DNA from: Longibacter salinarum
Lineage (GTDB): Bacteria; Bacteroidota; Rhodothermia; Rhodothermales; Salinibacteraceae
Direction: 5' to 3'
Assembly (NCBI RefSeq): GCF_002554795.1
Contig: NZ_PDEQ01000005.1
Span: 347,350 to 411,349 of the forward strand
Length of the DNA: 64,000 nucleotides
Made by a program: the position numbers and the translations under genes. Positions 26,565 to 35,590 of the stretch are shown here, piece by piece. Within the stretch, counting starts at the first letter, position 1, and each line of letters opens with the position of its first letter. A model generated the notes under the pieces. That model did not search any database. It was not told the DNA's origin and saw nothing but the letters and a program-made list of their open reading frames with translations.

Positions 26565-28319
26565 ATGTTTTCGAACTGGAGAAAAACGCTGTTTCGGCTT
26601 CACGGCTGGATCGGCATCAACCTCGGCCTACTGCTGTTTGTGATTTGCCTGTCAGGGACGGTAGCGGTCTTCTCAAACGAGATCGACTGGCTGCTGAACG
26701 ACGACCTGCGCGCCGAGGCGACCGATGAGCCCATTGCCTGGGACGAGATCGAGGCGTCGATCGATGAGACATTTCCGGATGGCGTCAACCTCGGGATGTA
26801 CGCCCCACTCGAGCCGGGTTTCGCCGCGCGGGCGTACGTCGCACTGCCGGACGGTCAGACGCGAAAGGCGTACTTTCACCCGAAAACCGGCGAACTGCAG
26901 GGACACACGAGTTTCTTCAACACGCAGCGCTTCTTTCGGAGCTTCCACCGCCGCTTCTTCGACGGCGACCGTGGGATCGTCCTCGTCACGTTGATGGCAA
27001 TCCCACTTCTCTTTTCCGCCCTCAGCGGATTGCTCTACTACAAAGGATGGCTGAAGCAGCTCTTTACCGTTCGCCGCGACAAGGGCCGGCGCCTGTTCGG
27101 CTCCGACCTCCACAAGGTCGCGGGCATCTGGGGATTGCTATTTACGATCTTGATCGCCGCTACCGGCATATTCTACTTCACGGAGGTCGTCTTTACGGGC
27201 ACCGGAAACTACCAGGCGCTCCACGCGGAGCCGCTGCCGAACGTCCCGGCTGAGACGCTCCCCGACTATGGCGGTCGGGCGACGATGCTCTCTGCCGGCG
27301 TGCTCGCTGACCGTGCGCGAGCCGCCCTCCCCGGACTCGACGTACGCGGCGTGCGCCTTCCGCTCGGTCCAACGGATGCCGCCTCTGTGACCGGACAAAT
27401 GGGCAACCCGATCACCCGCGACCGCGCCAATGAGGTCCACGTCAATCCATACACCGGCGCGGTGTTGGGCGTACAACGCAGTAGCGAGCTGGGCGTCGTG
27501 CCGTTCATCACCGACGCGGCGGATCCACTTCACTTCGGCTACTTCGGGAGCTTTTGGACCAAGGCGCTCTGGTTCGTCTTCGGTCTCATGCTGTCCTTCT
27601 CGATCCTGACCGGCGCGTACGTCTGGGTCGTACGGTCGGAGCCCTCGCACCGCACGGCGAAGGCGGACCGTGAGGATGGACTTTCGCTCCGCCCCTTCCC
27701 CTGGCTGCGGGGTGCGGTGGTTTCTGTCGCACTGACGCTGGTCTACTGTGGCGTCGTGGTGTCCTCGACCATCGACGGCATCCAGTACTACGCTCCGCAG
27801 AACACCGGCCACGTCCCCGTCACGTCTATAGCCAATGGAGACCTTCGGGCGGATCTGCTATGCACGAAGCCGTGCGATTTACAGGACGGGTCGACGATGG
27901 CCCTTCGATTCGAGGGCAAGGACATGCCGAACCCGAAGGCTGTCACCCTCACCACGGCCGACGGTGACACCATCTCCCTTAATGCGTACCAGCAATACCA
28001 TCGCGGAGAGGTGACCACCGCACCCGGGACAGCGATGACGCTCAGCCTTGCGACGTGGGACGCACCGCCCGTTCAAAAACAGTTCGAGGCTCCGTCGCCC
28101 GTTCCAGACGACCAAATGACGACCGCCGCGGCCTGGCCCGAGGCGGCACCCGGCGTCTGGTGGGTCGTGGGCGGCTTCGTCCTACTCACCGTGAGCAGCA
28201 TCGGCACCTGGTTGTGGGGCGTCTGGCGAGCCTTCCAGAGCTCGCAGTCGAAAATGCAACGGAAACGCCGACGGTCCACCACACCACGTCCAGACGTGAA
28301 GCTTCCCCCCACGGCGTGA
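26565..28319 (+). CDS. PepSY-associated transmembrane protein (putative ferric-siderophore reductase)
   Basis: 584 residues. The PepSY-TM layout is clear: RKTLFRLHGWIGINLGLLLF at the first helix, then a PepSY-like periplasmic domain, LVTLMAIPLLFSALSGLLYY, a second HKVAGIWGLLFTILIAATG helix, LWFVFGLMLSFSILTGAYVW and a final helix before a basic tail (QRKRRRSTTPR). Histidines in the HG and HK helices are typical haem ligands. Members beside TonB receptors are often linked to siderophore reduction; that role is inferred from context. Confidence 0.85.
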   Translation: MFSNWRKTLFRLHGWIGINLGLLLFVICLSGTVAVFSNEIDWLLNDDLRAEATDEPIAWDEIEASIDETFPDGVNLGMYAPLEPGFAARAYVALPDGQTRKAYFHPKTGELQGHTSFFNTQRFFRSFHRRFFDGDRGIVLVTLMAIPLLFSALSGLLYYKGWLKQLFTVRRDKGRRLFGSDLHKVAGIWGLLFTILIAATGIFYFTEVVFTGTGNYQALHAEPLPNVPAETLPDYGGRATMLSAGVLADRARAALPGLDVRGVRLPLGPTDAASVTGQMGNPITRDRANEVHVNPYTGAVLGVQRSSELGVVPFITDAADPLHFGYFGSFWTKALWFVFGLMLSFSILTGAYVWVVRSEPSHRTAKADREDGLSLRPFPWLRGAVVSVALTLVYCGVVVSSTIDGIQYYAPQNTGHVPVTSIANGDLRADLLCTKPCDLQDGSTMALRFEGKDMPNPKAVTLTTADGDTISLNAYQQYHRGEVTTAPGTAMTLSLATWDAPPVQKQFEAPSPVPDDQMTTAAAWPEAAPGVWWVVGGFVLLTVSSIGTWLWGVWRAFQSSQSKMQRKRRRSTTPRPDVKLPPTA

Positions 28320-28425
28320 CATGCTCCAACAGGCTCGTTACGGAGTAGGCGAAAAAGGCACATGATCTGGCTTGATTCTTCTATGGGCAGCCCCTACCCT
28401 GCAAGCTACATTTGATATGATCCCA

Positions 28426-28552
28426 CGTCTTCTCCGGCTGCACGTTCGCGGTGCAGCAACGACGGCCATACCGGCCAACGTTCGGGGGAAGCCCGGTGAA
28501 ATTCCGGCACTGTCGCGCAACGGTGAGAGTCCGAATGCCCGCTGAGAAGACG
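28426..28552 (+). promoter_or_regulatory. cobalamin (B12) riboswitch
   Basis: The conserved core is present: GGGGGAAGCCCGGTGAAATT, CACTGTCGCGCAACGGTGAG and the B12-box region GAGTCCGAATGCCCGC. P1 is a perfect 9-bp stem, CGTCTTCTC (28426-28434) with GAGAAGACG (28544-28552). A GC-rich 8-bp hairpin (28559-28566 with 28584-28591, one G-U) and a CCCTA/TAGGG hairpin follow and may be the expression platform. There is no U-tract, so the mechanism (translational or Rho-linked) is open. It lies 224 bp upstream of nrdB. Confidence 0.9.
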
Positions 28553-28775
28553 ATCACACCCGGCCGAGCTTGTTTCTGCGTGCCGGTCGGGACCCCTACG
28601 CGTCATAGGGCCCGTGGTCTCTGAGTGTGGAGAAGAAGTGCGTTGGTATGCCCGGCTCGACTGTGTTTGCATGACACGTCGCGCGACCCTCTCGGCGTGC
28701 CGACCTTCGTCTCTTCCGCTCTGTGGCCTTTGGCGCGTTGACGCTCAAGGTTATCGTCTTACACAGAGCCCGCTT

Positions 28776-29804
28776 ATGCCCGCCCCCTCGTCCGCCGTCG
28801 CCTCCTCTCCGGCCAAAGAACCATCTTCGCGCAGCCTCTTCACGCCGCGCGTCCATCTGAAGCCGCACGACTACCCGCATCTGCTCGATTTCAAGACGGC
28901 GATCCGCCGGTCGTACTGGGTCCACGACGAGTTCAACTTCGAGGGCGACGTACAGGACTTCCGCGTCAACTGTACGGACGTCGAGCGGAGCGTCATCAAG
29001 AAGACGATGCTCGCCATCGCGCAGATCGAGGTATCGGTCAAAACGTTCTGGGCCGATCTCTACCAGCGCCTCCCGATTCCCGAGATCGGCGCCGTGGGAA
29101 TGACCTTCGCGGAGTCGGAGGTCCGGCACATGGACGCGTACTCGCACCTGCTGGAACGCCTCGGGCTAAACGATGCCTTCCGCGAGATCGACGAGATCCC
29201 AGCCATCCGCGACCGGATCGACTACCTCGACGACGCGCTCCAGCGGGCGAAAGACGGACGCGACCGCGAGCTGGCATTCTCCATCCTCCTCTTCTCGATC
29301 TTCGTCGAGCACGTCAGCCTCTTCAGCCAGTTTCTCATCATGCTCTCGTTCGACAAGCACGAGAAGCGGTTCAAGGGCGTCGCGAACGCTGTCGAGGCGA
29401 CATCGAAGGAAGAGCAGATCCACGGCCTCTTCGGCATCGAACTGATCGACCTGATGCGCGAGGAGCGTCCAGAATGGTTCGGTCCGGGCTTCGAGGACGA
29501 CGTGCAGGCCGCCTGCGAGAAAGCCTACAAGGCAGAAATGAAGATCCTCGACTGGATCTTTGCCGAAGGAACGCTCGACTTCCTGCCGCGCCCGGTCATC
29601 GACACGTTCCTCCGCGACAAGTTCAACCAGGCGCTCGACAACGTGGACATCGAGCCGCTCTTCGACGTGGATGCCGACCGCCTCGCCGAGACGCGCTGGT
29701 TCTACGAGGAAATCCTGCTCACGAAGGGCAACGACTTCTTCTCCAAGCGCGGCACCAGTTACTCGAAGATGACCCAGAGCGTCAGCGGCGACGACCTTTT
29801 CTAG
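28776..29804 (+). CDS. nrdB: class I ribonucleotide reductase, beta subunit
   Basis: Radical-generating small subunit that partners NrdA in making deoxyribonucleotides. From ATG 28776 (342 residues) the ferritin-like fold shows metal-ligand motifs AESEVRHMDAYSHLL (E-x-x-H with Tyr four residues later, the radical-Tyr position) and EEQIHGLFGIELI (second E-x-x-H). The first carboxylate appears to be Glu in AIAQIEVSV, as in other Bacteroidota NrdB. The frame is open back to 28614 but that part is not family-like. It lies under the cobalamin riboswitch, so expression probably falls when B12 is plentiful. Confidence 0.93.
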   Translation: MPAPSSAVASSPAKEPSSRSLFTPRVHLKPHDYPHLLDFKTAIRRSYWVHDEFNFEGDVQDFRVNCTDVERSVIKKTMLAIAQIEVSVKTFWADLYQRLPIPEIGAVGMTFAESEVRHMDAYSHLLERLGLNDAFREIDEIPAIRDRIDYLDDALQRAKDGRDRELAFSILLFSIFVEHVSLFSQFLIMLSFDKHEKRFKGVANAVEATSKEEQIHGLFGIELIDLMREERPEWFGPGFEDDVQAACEKAYKAEMKILDWIFAEGTLDFLPRPVIDTFLRDKFNQALDNVDIEPLFDVDADRLAETRWFYEEILLTKGNDFFSKRGTSYSKMTQSVSGDDLF

Positions 29805-29927
29805 ACAGCGGTATCCGGGGGTTCGATGCAACCTTCGAATCCCGTTTTCCGGACGCGCCACCGAACTCCTCCTCGGCTGTCAGGCTCGACGCCCGACGCG
29901 AAAACCTCTTTTCTTACTACTCCGCCT

Positions 29928-31601
29928 ATGCCCGCCACTGCAACAACCGAACGCGCACCTTTTCACTGGCTGAACGACGACATCCGGACGTTCCTCCGTC
30001 GCGGCTACCTGCTCGACGGCGTGACAGCGGAAGAGCGCGTCCGCCAGATCGCCGACCACGCCGAGTCCATCCTCGGGATTGACGGCTTCGGCGACACCTT
30101 CTTCGAATACGTCGGCCGCGGCTACTACTCGCTGGCCTCCCCGATCTGGTCCAACTTCGGGCTCAACCGCGGCCTTCCGATCTCCTGCTTCGGCTCGCAC
30201 ATCGAGGACTCGATGGACTCGATCCTCGACACGCACGCGGAGGTCGGGATGATGACGAAAGTCGGCGGCGGCACGTCCGGCTACTTCGGCGAACTGCGTC
30301 CGCGCGGGGCAGCCATCAAGAATAACGGCACGACGAACGGCACCTACCCCTTCGCGCAGCTCTTCGACACGATCATCAACGTCGTGTCGCAGGGGGAAAC
30401 GCGCCGCGGCCACTTCGCCGGCTACATCGACATCGAGCACCCGGACGTCGACGAGTGGCTCAACATTCAGTCGGACGGCGACGCCATCCAGACGATGTAC
30501 TACGGCGTGGTCGTGGGCGACGAGTGGATGGAGGCGATGATCGAGGGCGACGCCGACAAGCGGGCGCTGTGGGCGCGCGTGATCGAGGCGCGGATGAACC
30601 ATGGCATCCCATACATCCTCTTTCGCGACAACATCCAGCGCGGCCGGCCGCAGGTATACAAGGACAAGGGCTACGACGTCCGCGCCAGCAACCTCTGCAG
30701 CGAGATCGCGCTTCCCGCGACGGCCGACGAAAGCTTCGTCTGCTGCCTCTCCTCCATGAACGCGCTGCACTACGACGACTGGAAGAACACCAATGCCGTC
30801 GAGGTCATGACCTTCTTCCTCGACGCGGTGATGCAAGAGTTCATCGACGGCGCCTCCGGCACCAAGCACATGGAGCGAGCCGTCCGCTTTGCAAAGCGGC
30901 ACCGCGCAATCGGCATCGGCATCCTGGGCTGGCACTCGTACCTGCAGTCGAAGCGCATCCCGTTCGAATCGATGGACGCGAACATGCAGGGCGCGGAAAT
31001 AGCGAAGACCATCAAGGAGCGCTCCTACGCCGCGTCGGCGGATCTAGCCGACCGGTTCGGCGAGCCGGAGGTGCTCGAAGGCTACGGCCGGCGCAACGCC
31101 ACCACGATGGCCGTCGCTCCCACCAAGTCCAGCAGCTTCATCCTGGGGCAGGTGAGCCCATCGATCGAGCCGATCAAGAGCAATTACTTCGTGCAGGACC
31201 GCGCGAAAGCGAAGGTCACCTACAAGAACCCGTACCTGCAGGATCTGCTCGAGGAGAAAGGCTGCAACACGGAGGCAGTGTGGGACGACATCGCACTCCG
31301 CGACGGCTCCGTGCAGCACCTCGATGTGCTCACCGACGAGGAGAAGGCGGTCTTCAAGACGTTCAGCGAGATCAGCCAGATGGAGATCATCAATCAGGCC
31401 GCGAGCCGGCAGAAGCACATCGACCAGTCGCAGTCCCTGAACCTGGCGATCGACCCGTCGAACACGCCGGTGAAGGAGATCAACAAGCTCTACATCGAGG
31501 CATGGCGGTCCGGCGTCAAGTCGCTCTACTACCAGAACGGCGTCAACGCCGCGCAGAGCCTCTCCCGAGAGCTCCTCGCCTGCCGGAGTTGCGAAGGGTG
31601 A
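29928..31601 (+). CDS. nrdA: class I ribonucleotide reductase, alpha subunit (short form without ATP-cone)
   Basis: 557-residue catalytic subunit. Active-site features: GLPISCFG (first redox Cys), NLCSEI (Asn, thiyl-radical Cys and Glu), SIEPIKSNYF, and the C-terminal shuttle pair in LLACRSCEG. The protein begins at the catalytic ten-stranded barrel region (HWLNDDIRTFLRRGYLL), so no N-terminal ATP-cone is present and dATP activity control is presumably absent. Cotranscribed with nrdB, which ends 123 bp upstream. I choose ATG 29928 over an upstream open frame. Confidence 0.94.
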   Translation: MPATATTERAPFHWLNDDIRTFLRRGYLLDGVTAEERVRQIADHAESILGIDGFGDTFFEYVGRGYYSLASPIWSNFGLNRGLPISCFGSHIEDSMDSILDTHAEVGMMTKVGGGTSGYFGELRPRGAAIKNNGTTNGTYPFAQLFDTIINVVSQGETRRGHFAGYIDIEHPDVDEWLNIQSDGDAIQTMYYGVVVGDEWMEAMIEGDADKRALWARVIEARMNHGIPYILFRDNIQRGRPQVYKDKGYDVRASNLCSEIALPATADESFVCCLSSMNALHYDDWKNTNAVEVMTFFLDAVMQEFIDGASGTKHMERAVRFAKRHRAIGIGILGWHSYLQSKRIPFESMDANMQGAEIAKTIKERSYAASADLADRFGEPEVLEGYGRRNATTMAVAPTKSSSFILGQVSPSIEPIKSNYFVQDRAKAKVTYKNPYLQDLLEEKGCNTEAVWDDIALRDGSVQHLDVLTDEEKAVFKTFSEISQMEIINQAASRQKHIDQSQSLNLAIDPSNTPVKEINKLYIEAWRSGVKSLYYQNGVNAAQSLSRELLACRSCEG

Positions 31602-31610
31602 CAACGTATC

Positions 31611-31729
31611 GAGTTCAAGGGTCACGGTTCACCGTTCAAGGTTCGCAGACCCGGATCGCATCGCGTCCCCAAACGCTCTTTCACACTTCCAACCTTCCGC
31701 ACTTTCACACTTCGACACGTCCACACCTT
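31611..31729. repeat. heptamer tract then octamer tract after nrdA
   Basis: 31611-31645: five heptamers ending mostly in GTTCA (gagttca, agggtca, cggttca, ccgttca, aggttcg), starting 9 bp after the nrdA stop. 31682-31729: six octamers of the CAYACTTC type (cacacttc, caaccttc, cgcacttt, cacacttc, gacacgtc, cacacctt), ending 14 bp before the next gene. Confidence 0.8.
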
Positions 31730-31743
31730 CAAACCGGAAAGCC

Positions 31744-32154
31744 ATGCCTGCGATCTCGACACCGGTGTCCGATACTGACCTCGAAAGGGATGCCGAGACG
31801 CGCCTCGTCCATGCCGTTTTTCCCGGAGACACGAACCACTATCACACGCTCTTCGGGGGGACGGCGATGGCGTGGATGGATCAGGCGGCGTTTATCTGCG
31901 GGACGCGGTGGTGCCGGACGAAGGTCGTAACGGTTCACTCCAGTGAGATCGACTTCAAGCACCCGGTGCCGGAGGGCACGATCGTGGAGCTGGTGGCCCG
32001 CGTGACGGATACCGGGCGCACGTCGCTCACGGTCCGCGTGGAAATGTTTATCGAGCCGATGGACCGCCGCGAACGCACGCTGGCGTGCAGCGGCCAGTTC
32101 GCGATGGTCTCGCTCGACGAAAACGACGAGCCCCTCGAGGTGCCAGCGCGGTAA
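31744..32154 (+). CDS. acyl-CoA thioesterase, YciA-like hotdog protein
   Basis: 136 residues forming one hotdog domain. NHYHTLFGGTAMAWMDQAAF carries the conserved active-site Asn and helix of the YciA/acyl-CoA hydrolase family, and HSSEIDFKHPVPEGT is the central helix-strand. It hydrolyses acyl-CoA to free acid and CoA in the cytoplasm. Flanked on both sides by short phased repeat tracts. Confidence 0.9.
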   Translation: MPAISTPVSDTDLERDAETRLVHAVFPGDTNHYHTLFGGTAMAWMDQAAFICGTRWCRTKVVTVHSSEIDFKHPVPEGTIVELVARVTDTGRTSLTVRVEMFIEPMDRRERTLACSGQFAMVSLDENDEPLEVPAR

Positions 32155-32188
32155 GGTTCAGAGTTCAGGGTTCAGGGTTCAGGGTTTC
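32154..32188. repeat. five heptamers GGGTTCA abutting the thioesterase stop
   Basis: aggttca, gagttca, gggttca, gggttca and gggtttc start at the last base of the stop codon. Confidence 0.8.
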
Positions 32189-32232
32189 CAAGGGGGAATC
32201 ACCCTCAAACGTGGGCGCAAAACCACACGTGA

Positions 32233-32261
32233 GCGACGCACGGCCGTGCGTCGCTTTTTTT
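32233..32261 (+). terminator. Rho-independent terminator with repeated stem
   Basis: GCGACGCAC pairs with GTGCGTCGC around GGCC, followed by seven T. The same stem-loop family recurs at 56734-56757. Confidence 0.85.
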
Positions 32262-32343
32262 ATTTCCGGTTTCCTTTACGGAAATATCCGTTTCCGCCCC
32301 TGGCCATCCCCCCACCTCACACCCCTTCCCCCACGCCCCCTTT

Positions 32344-32383
32344 CCCACATCCATACTTCCAAACTTTCATACTTCCAGACCTT
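32344..32383. repeat. five CAYACTTC-type octamers
   Basis: cccacatc, catacttc, caaacttt, catacttc and cagacctt, in exact 8-bp phase between the terminator and the sigma-factor gene. Confidence 0.75.
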
Positions 32384-32564
32384 CCGCCGGTCGCTTCCGG
32401 CACAAATGTCTTCATTTCAATTACACATACCGGAGTGTAAACTCTTCCTAGACATCCCGTGTCGGAGTGAGGTGAAGGGCCGGAGCAGACGTTCTTCCCC
32501 GTGAAGCGCTGATTCGGGCCGCCCCCGCCGACCTCTTTCCTCATCTGTAATCGGACGCTCACCC

Positions 32565-33104
32565 GTGACTTCAGCGGCGGCAACCCAGCCCAGCGTTGCA
32601 TTCCAGGATCTCGTAGAAACGCACAAAAAGCGGGTCTACTACCTGGCTCTCGACCTGACCGGCAACCACCACGACGCCGAGGATCTGGCGCAGGAGGTCT
32701 TCATCAAGGCCTTCCGCGCGATGGATTCGTTCCGCGGCGACGCGAAAGTGTTCACGTGGCTCTACCGGATTGCGGTCAACACGCACCTGAACCGCCGCCG
32801 CAAGAAGGCGGTGCGGCACATGCACCTCAAGGAAGACTTCGACCGCGAGGTCGACGACTCCGGCGCCCTTCCCGATACCGACGAACAGGCCCAGCGGCAG
32901 CAGATGCAGTCGCACATCGAGGCTTCCCTCGAGGCCCTTTCGCCGCGCGAGCGGTCCGCGTTCGTCCTGAAGCACATGAACGGTCTCACCATCAAAGACA
33001 CGGCTGCCGCGATGGATGTCGCGCCCGGCACCGTAAAGAGCCTGCTGTATCGCGCGACCCGCAAGCTTCGCGATGAACTCGCCTTCTACCGCGATGACCT
33101 GTAG
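32565..33104 (+). CDS. ECF sigma factor
   Basis: RNA polymerase sigma factor with region 2 at about 10-80 (DAEDLAQEVFIKAFRAMDSF and WLYRIAVNTHLNRRRKK) and region 4 at about 120-175 (SPRERSAFVLKHMNGLTIKD, then helix-turn-helix AAAMDVAPGTVKSLLYRATR). Translation starts at GTG 32565. It is 38 bp upstream of a zinc-finger anti-sigma gene, the usual pairing. The signal sensed is unknown. Confidence 0.93.
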   Translation: MTSAAATQPSVAFQDLVETHKKRVYYLALDLTGNHHDAEDLAQEVFIKAFRAMDSFRGDAKVFTWLYRIAVNTHLNRRRKKAVRHMHLKEDFDREVDDSGALPDTDEQAQRQQMQSHIEASLEALSPRERSAFVLKHMNGLTIKDTAAAMDVAPGTVKSLLYRATRKLRDELAFYRDDL

Positions 33105-33142
33105 AGACCGCTCCCTGCCCCACCCGACGATCTTTTCCTACC

Positions 33143-34228
33143 ATGAGTGACGCCTGCTCTACATACAAGCCGTTGATGACCGAGGCGCTGTTCGATGAAC
33201 TATCGGCCGCGGACCGGCAACGCCTGGACGCCCACCTGGAGAACTGCCCGCGCTGTGCTGAGGAGTTCGCCTCGCTGCAGTCCACGCTCCAGGTGACCGC
33301 GCAGTACGAGCGACCGGAACGGTCAGAAGCATACTGGGACGCCTTCAGCGATCGCCTGTATGACCAGATCGATCGCGAAACGGCCCGATCCGGTTCTCTG
33401 CGAGCGGCGACCGCCCCAGAGGAAGCATCCTGGACCGATCGGCTCCGCTCATGGTGGGCGTCGCGTCCCGCGCTGATCCCATCAACCGGGATGCAGTGGG
33501 TGCTTCAGGGCGCGCTCGCTCTCCTGCTGGTCGCTGCTGGACTCGCGATCGGCCGTGTCACGGCCCCGGCTCCCACACCCGCCGACCGCCTCGCCGAAAC
33601 CTCCGGTCCCGGCACCGACCCGCTGCTGACGCCCATTGCCACGGGCCAGAGTCAGAGGAACGTGGAGCCCCGACTCATGGGCGTCGAGGACATCACGTAC
33701 GACGTAACGGATGGCTCCGTCGAGATCCGCTACAACACGACGAACGACGTGGTTGTCCGTGGCAAACCGGAAGATCCAAAAATCCAGCGTCTGCTCCGCG
33801 CCGCGTTGCTCGACGAAAGCAATCCCTCCTCGCGCCTCCACGCGGTGAAAACGCTTGAAGCCGCCCAGCCGAGCGCTGACGCCGAACTCGTGAACGCCCT
33901 GACGTACCTCGTTCGCGACCAGTCGAACCCCGACATGCGACTTCGCGCGGTCCGGGCGCTCCGGCGACTTCATCAATCCCGACCGATGAGCGAGTCCACC
34001 CGCGGCGTGCTCGTCAACGTGTTGCTCGAAGCAGAGCTTCCCGCGCTTCGCATCGAGGCGCTGGAGTCGCTCACGAACGACGCCACAATGTCTCCGGAGC
34101 AGCCATCCGCCGGTGAGAATGCCGTACCGAGCTACCTGTATCAGGCGCAGTCCGACTCCAACGGATACGTGCGCTACCGCGCCAACGAATTGCTCCAACA
34201 GATTCGGGCCGACGGCGAAAGCCTGTAA
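33143..34228 (+). CDS. membrane anti-sigma factor with zf-HC2 domain and C-terminal HEAT-like region
   Basis: 361 residues. The N-terminal anti-sigma zinc finger H-x3-C-x2-C reads HLENCPRC at about 32-40. One membrane helix (WVLQGALALLLVAAGLAIG) lies at about 117-137. The periplasmic part ends in repeated helical units (RLHAVKTLEAAQPSADAELV, RLRAVRALRRLHQ, RIEALESLTND) that look like HEAT repeats, an unusual addition. It follows the sigma gene and overlaps an upstream ATG of the DUF4097 frame by one base (TAATG). Confidence 0.88.
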   Translation: MSDACSTYKPLMTEALFDELSAADRQRLDAHLENCPRCAEEFASLQSTLQVTAQYERPERSEAYWDAFSDRLYDQIDRETARSGSLRAATAPEEASWTDRLRSWWASRPALIPSTGMQWVLQGALALLLVAAGLAIGRVTAPAPTPADRLAETSGPGTDPLLTPIATGQSQRNVEPRLMGVEDITYDVTDGSVEIRYNTTNDVVVRGKPEDPKIQRLLRAALLDESNPSSRLHAVKTLEAAQPSADAELVNALTYLVRDQSNPDMRLRAVRALRRLHQSRPMSESTRGVLVNVLLEAELPALRIEALESLTNDATMSPEQPSAGENAVPSYLYQAQSDSNGYVRYRANELLQQIRADGESL

Positions 34229-34281
34229 TGCCGATGCGCTTTCGGTCTCTCCATCCATACATTTTTACCCAGCATCCGTCC

Positions 34282-35532
34282 ATGACACCTTTCGTTCGCA
34301 CCTCCATATTCTGTGTGGTTCTCCTAGCACTCGTGATCGGCATTCCGACCGCGCAGGCGCAGGATCTCCAGCGTGAAGGCAATGGCTTCGTTAATGTCAG
34401 CACCAAAACATTCGAGGTCGGCCCGGGCGGTACGCTCGACATCTCGACCAAGGGCGGCCCCGTTGTCGTCGTCGGGAGCGACCGGCAGAACGTCGAGGTC
34501 GAGGAAACCATCCGGGTTCGCACCACGAGCCGTCGCGACGCCGAGTCGACCGTGGCGAACACGGAGGTAGAATACGACGTCAGCGGCTCCACGCTCTCGA
34601 TTCGCACGCCTGGCGGCTGGAGCCGGTCCGGCGTTATGATCGGATTCGAGGTCCGCGTCCCGAGACGCTTTACCGTAACGGCGTCCACGGCAGGGGGCCC
34701 GGTGTCGATCGAAAACATCGAGGGTCGCGTCGACGGAAAAACCTCTGGTGGGCCGGTCTCCTTCGAAGACATCACGGGCGACGCCGACGCGAAGACATCC
34801 GGCGGCCCGGTGAGCCTCGACAATATTACCGGTAACGCGACCGCCAAGACGAGCGGTGGACCGATCCGCGCCGAGTCAATCGGCGGCGAACTGGACGCGA
34901 AAACCTCGGGCGGACCGATCTCCATCGAAGACGTGGGTGCCGACGCGAGCATCGAGTCGGCCGGCGGTGGCCTGAGCGCCATCAACGTGCGCGGCTCGCT
35001 AAACGCTCGCACGGCCGGCGGCGACGTCGAGGTCGAGCAGGTCACCGGTGATGTGGAGGCGAAGACGTCCGGGGGGGACATCGAACTCATGTCGATCGGC
35101 GGATCGCTCACGGCAAGCACCGCGGGCGGCGACATCGAGGGCAGCGACTTTGGTGGCCGCGTGGAGGCGACGACGCGAGCCGGCGACATCGAACTCACCG
35201 GCGTCCGCGGCAGCGTGGACGCGGAAACGTCCGTCGGCGACATCGAGATTCAGATGCTCTCCCCCGGCAGCGACGACTCCTCGTTCCGCACCTCGCACGG
35301 CGACGTGGAGCTCGTGCTTCCGTCCGACATCGCAGTGAACCTCGACATTGAGGTCACCAGCGACTGGGGCGGCCGGCTCGACCGCGACGACATCACCAGC
35401 GACTTCCCGATCACGATCGAAACGGACCGCGACGAGGACCTCCTCCGCGCCTCGGGCGACCTGAACGGCGGCGGCCCGACGATCGTCATCCGCACCCGCG
35501 GCGGCTCGGTGGACGTCCGGAAAGAACAGTGA
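34282..35532 (+). CDS. DUF4097 beta-repeat secreted protein
   Basis: From ATG 34282 (416 residues) a clear signal peptide (TSIFCVVLLALVIGIPTAQA) precedes a right-handed beta-helix-like domain. It has about ten 20-residue repeats with the pattern KTSGGPVSFEDITGDAD, changing to TAGGDIE further on. DUF4097 proteins are often encoded with ECF sigma/anti-sigma pairs. An earlier ATG at 34228 overlaps the anti-sigma stop but would give an 18-residue leader before the signal. Probably part of the sigma regulon. Confidence 0.88.
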   Translation: MTPFVRTSIFCVVLLALVIGIPTAQAQDLQREGNGFVNVSTKTFEVGPGGTLDISTKGGPVVVVGSDRQNVEVEETIRVRTTSRRDAESTVANTEVEYDVSGSTLSIRTPGGWSRSGVMIGFEVRVPRRFTVTASTAGGPVSIENIEGRVDGKTSGGPVSFEDITGDADAKTSGGPVSLDNITGNATAKTSGGPIRAESIGGELDAKTSGGPISIEDVGADASIESAGGGLSAINVRGSLNARTAGGDVEVEQVTGDVEAKTSGGDIELMSIGGSLTASTAGGDIEGSDFGGRVEATTRAGDIELTGVRGSVDAETSVGDIEIQMLSPGSDDSSFRTSHGDVELVLPSDIAVNLDIEVTSDWGGRLDRDDITSDFPITIETDRDEDLLRASGDLNGGGPTIVIRTRGGSVDVRKEQ

Positions 35533-35534
35533 TC

Positions 35535-35590
35535 TTTGGGGGATGAGGTTTGGGGTTTGGGGGATGGGAAAGGGGGAATGGGAGCGTGGG
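35535..35590. repeat. eight 7-bp-phased G-rich units after the DUF4097 gene
   Basis: tttgggg, gatgagg, tttgggg, tttgggg, gatggga, aaggggg, aatggga and gcgtggg, starting 3 bp after the stop codon. The rest of the 35591-35777 gap has nothing I can identify. Confidence 0.75.

Noticed and set aside
24479..26566. 695-codon minus-strand frame over the TonB receptor
   Set aside because: Antisense to a receptor with complete domains; composition is typical of reverse-frame reading.
28614..28775. Upstream start for nrdB
   Set aside because: The 54 extra residues are unlike NrdB and would be encoded directly after the riboswitch platform; ATG 28776 fits the family.
32154..32188. GGGTTCA units as telomere-like sequence
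   Set aside because: Only five degenerate units, internal to the chromosome and intergenic; the shared 7-bp phase with other tracts is a better frame.
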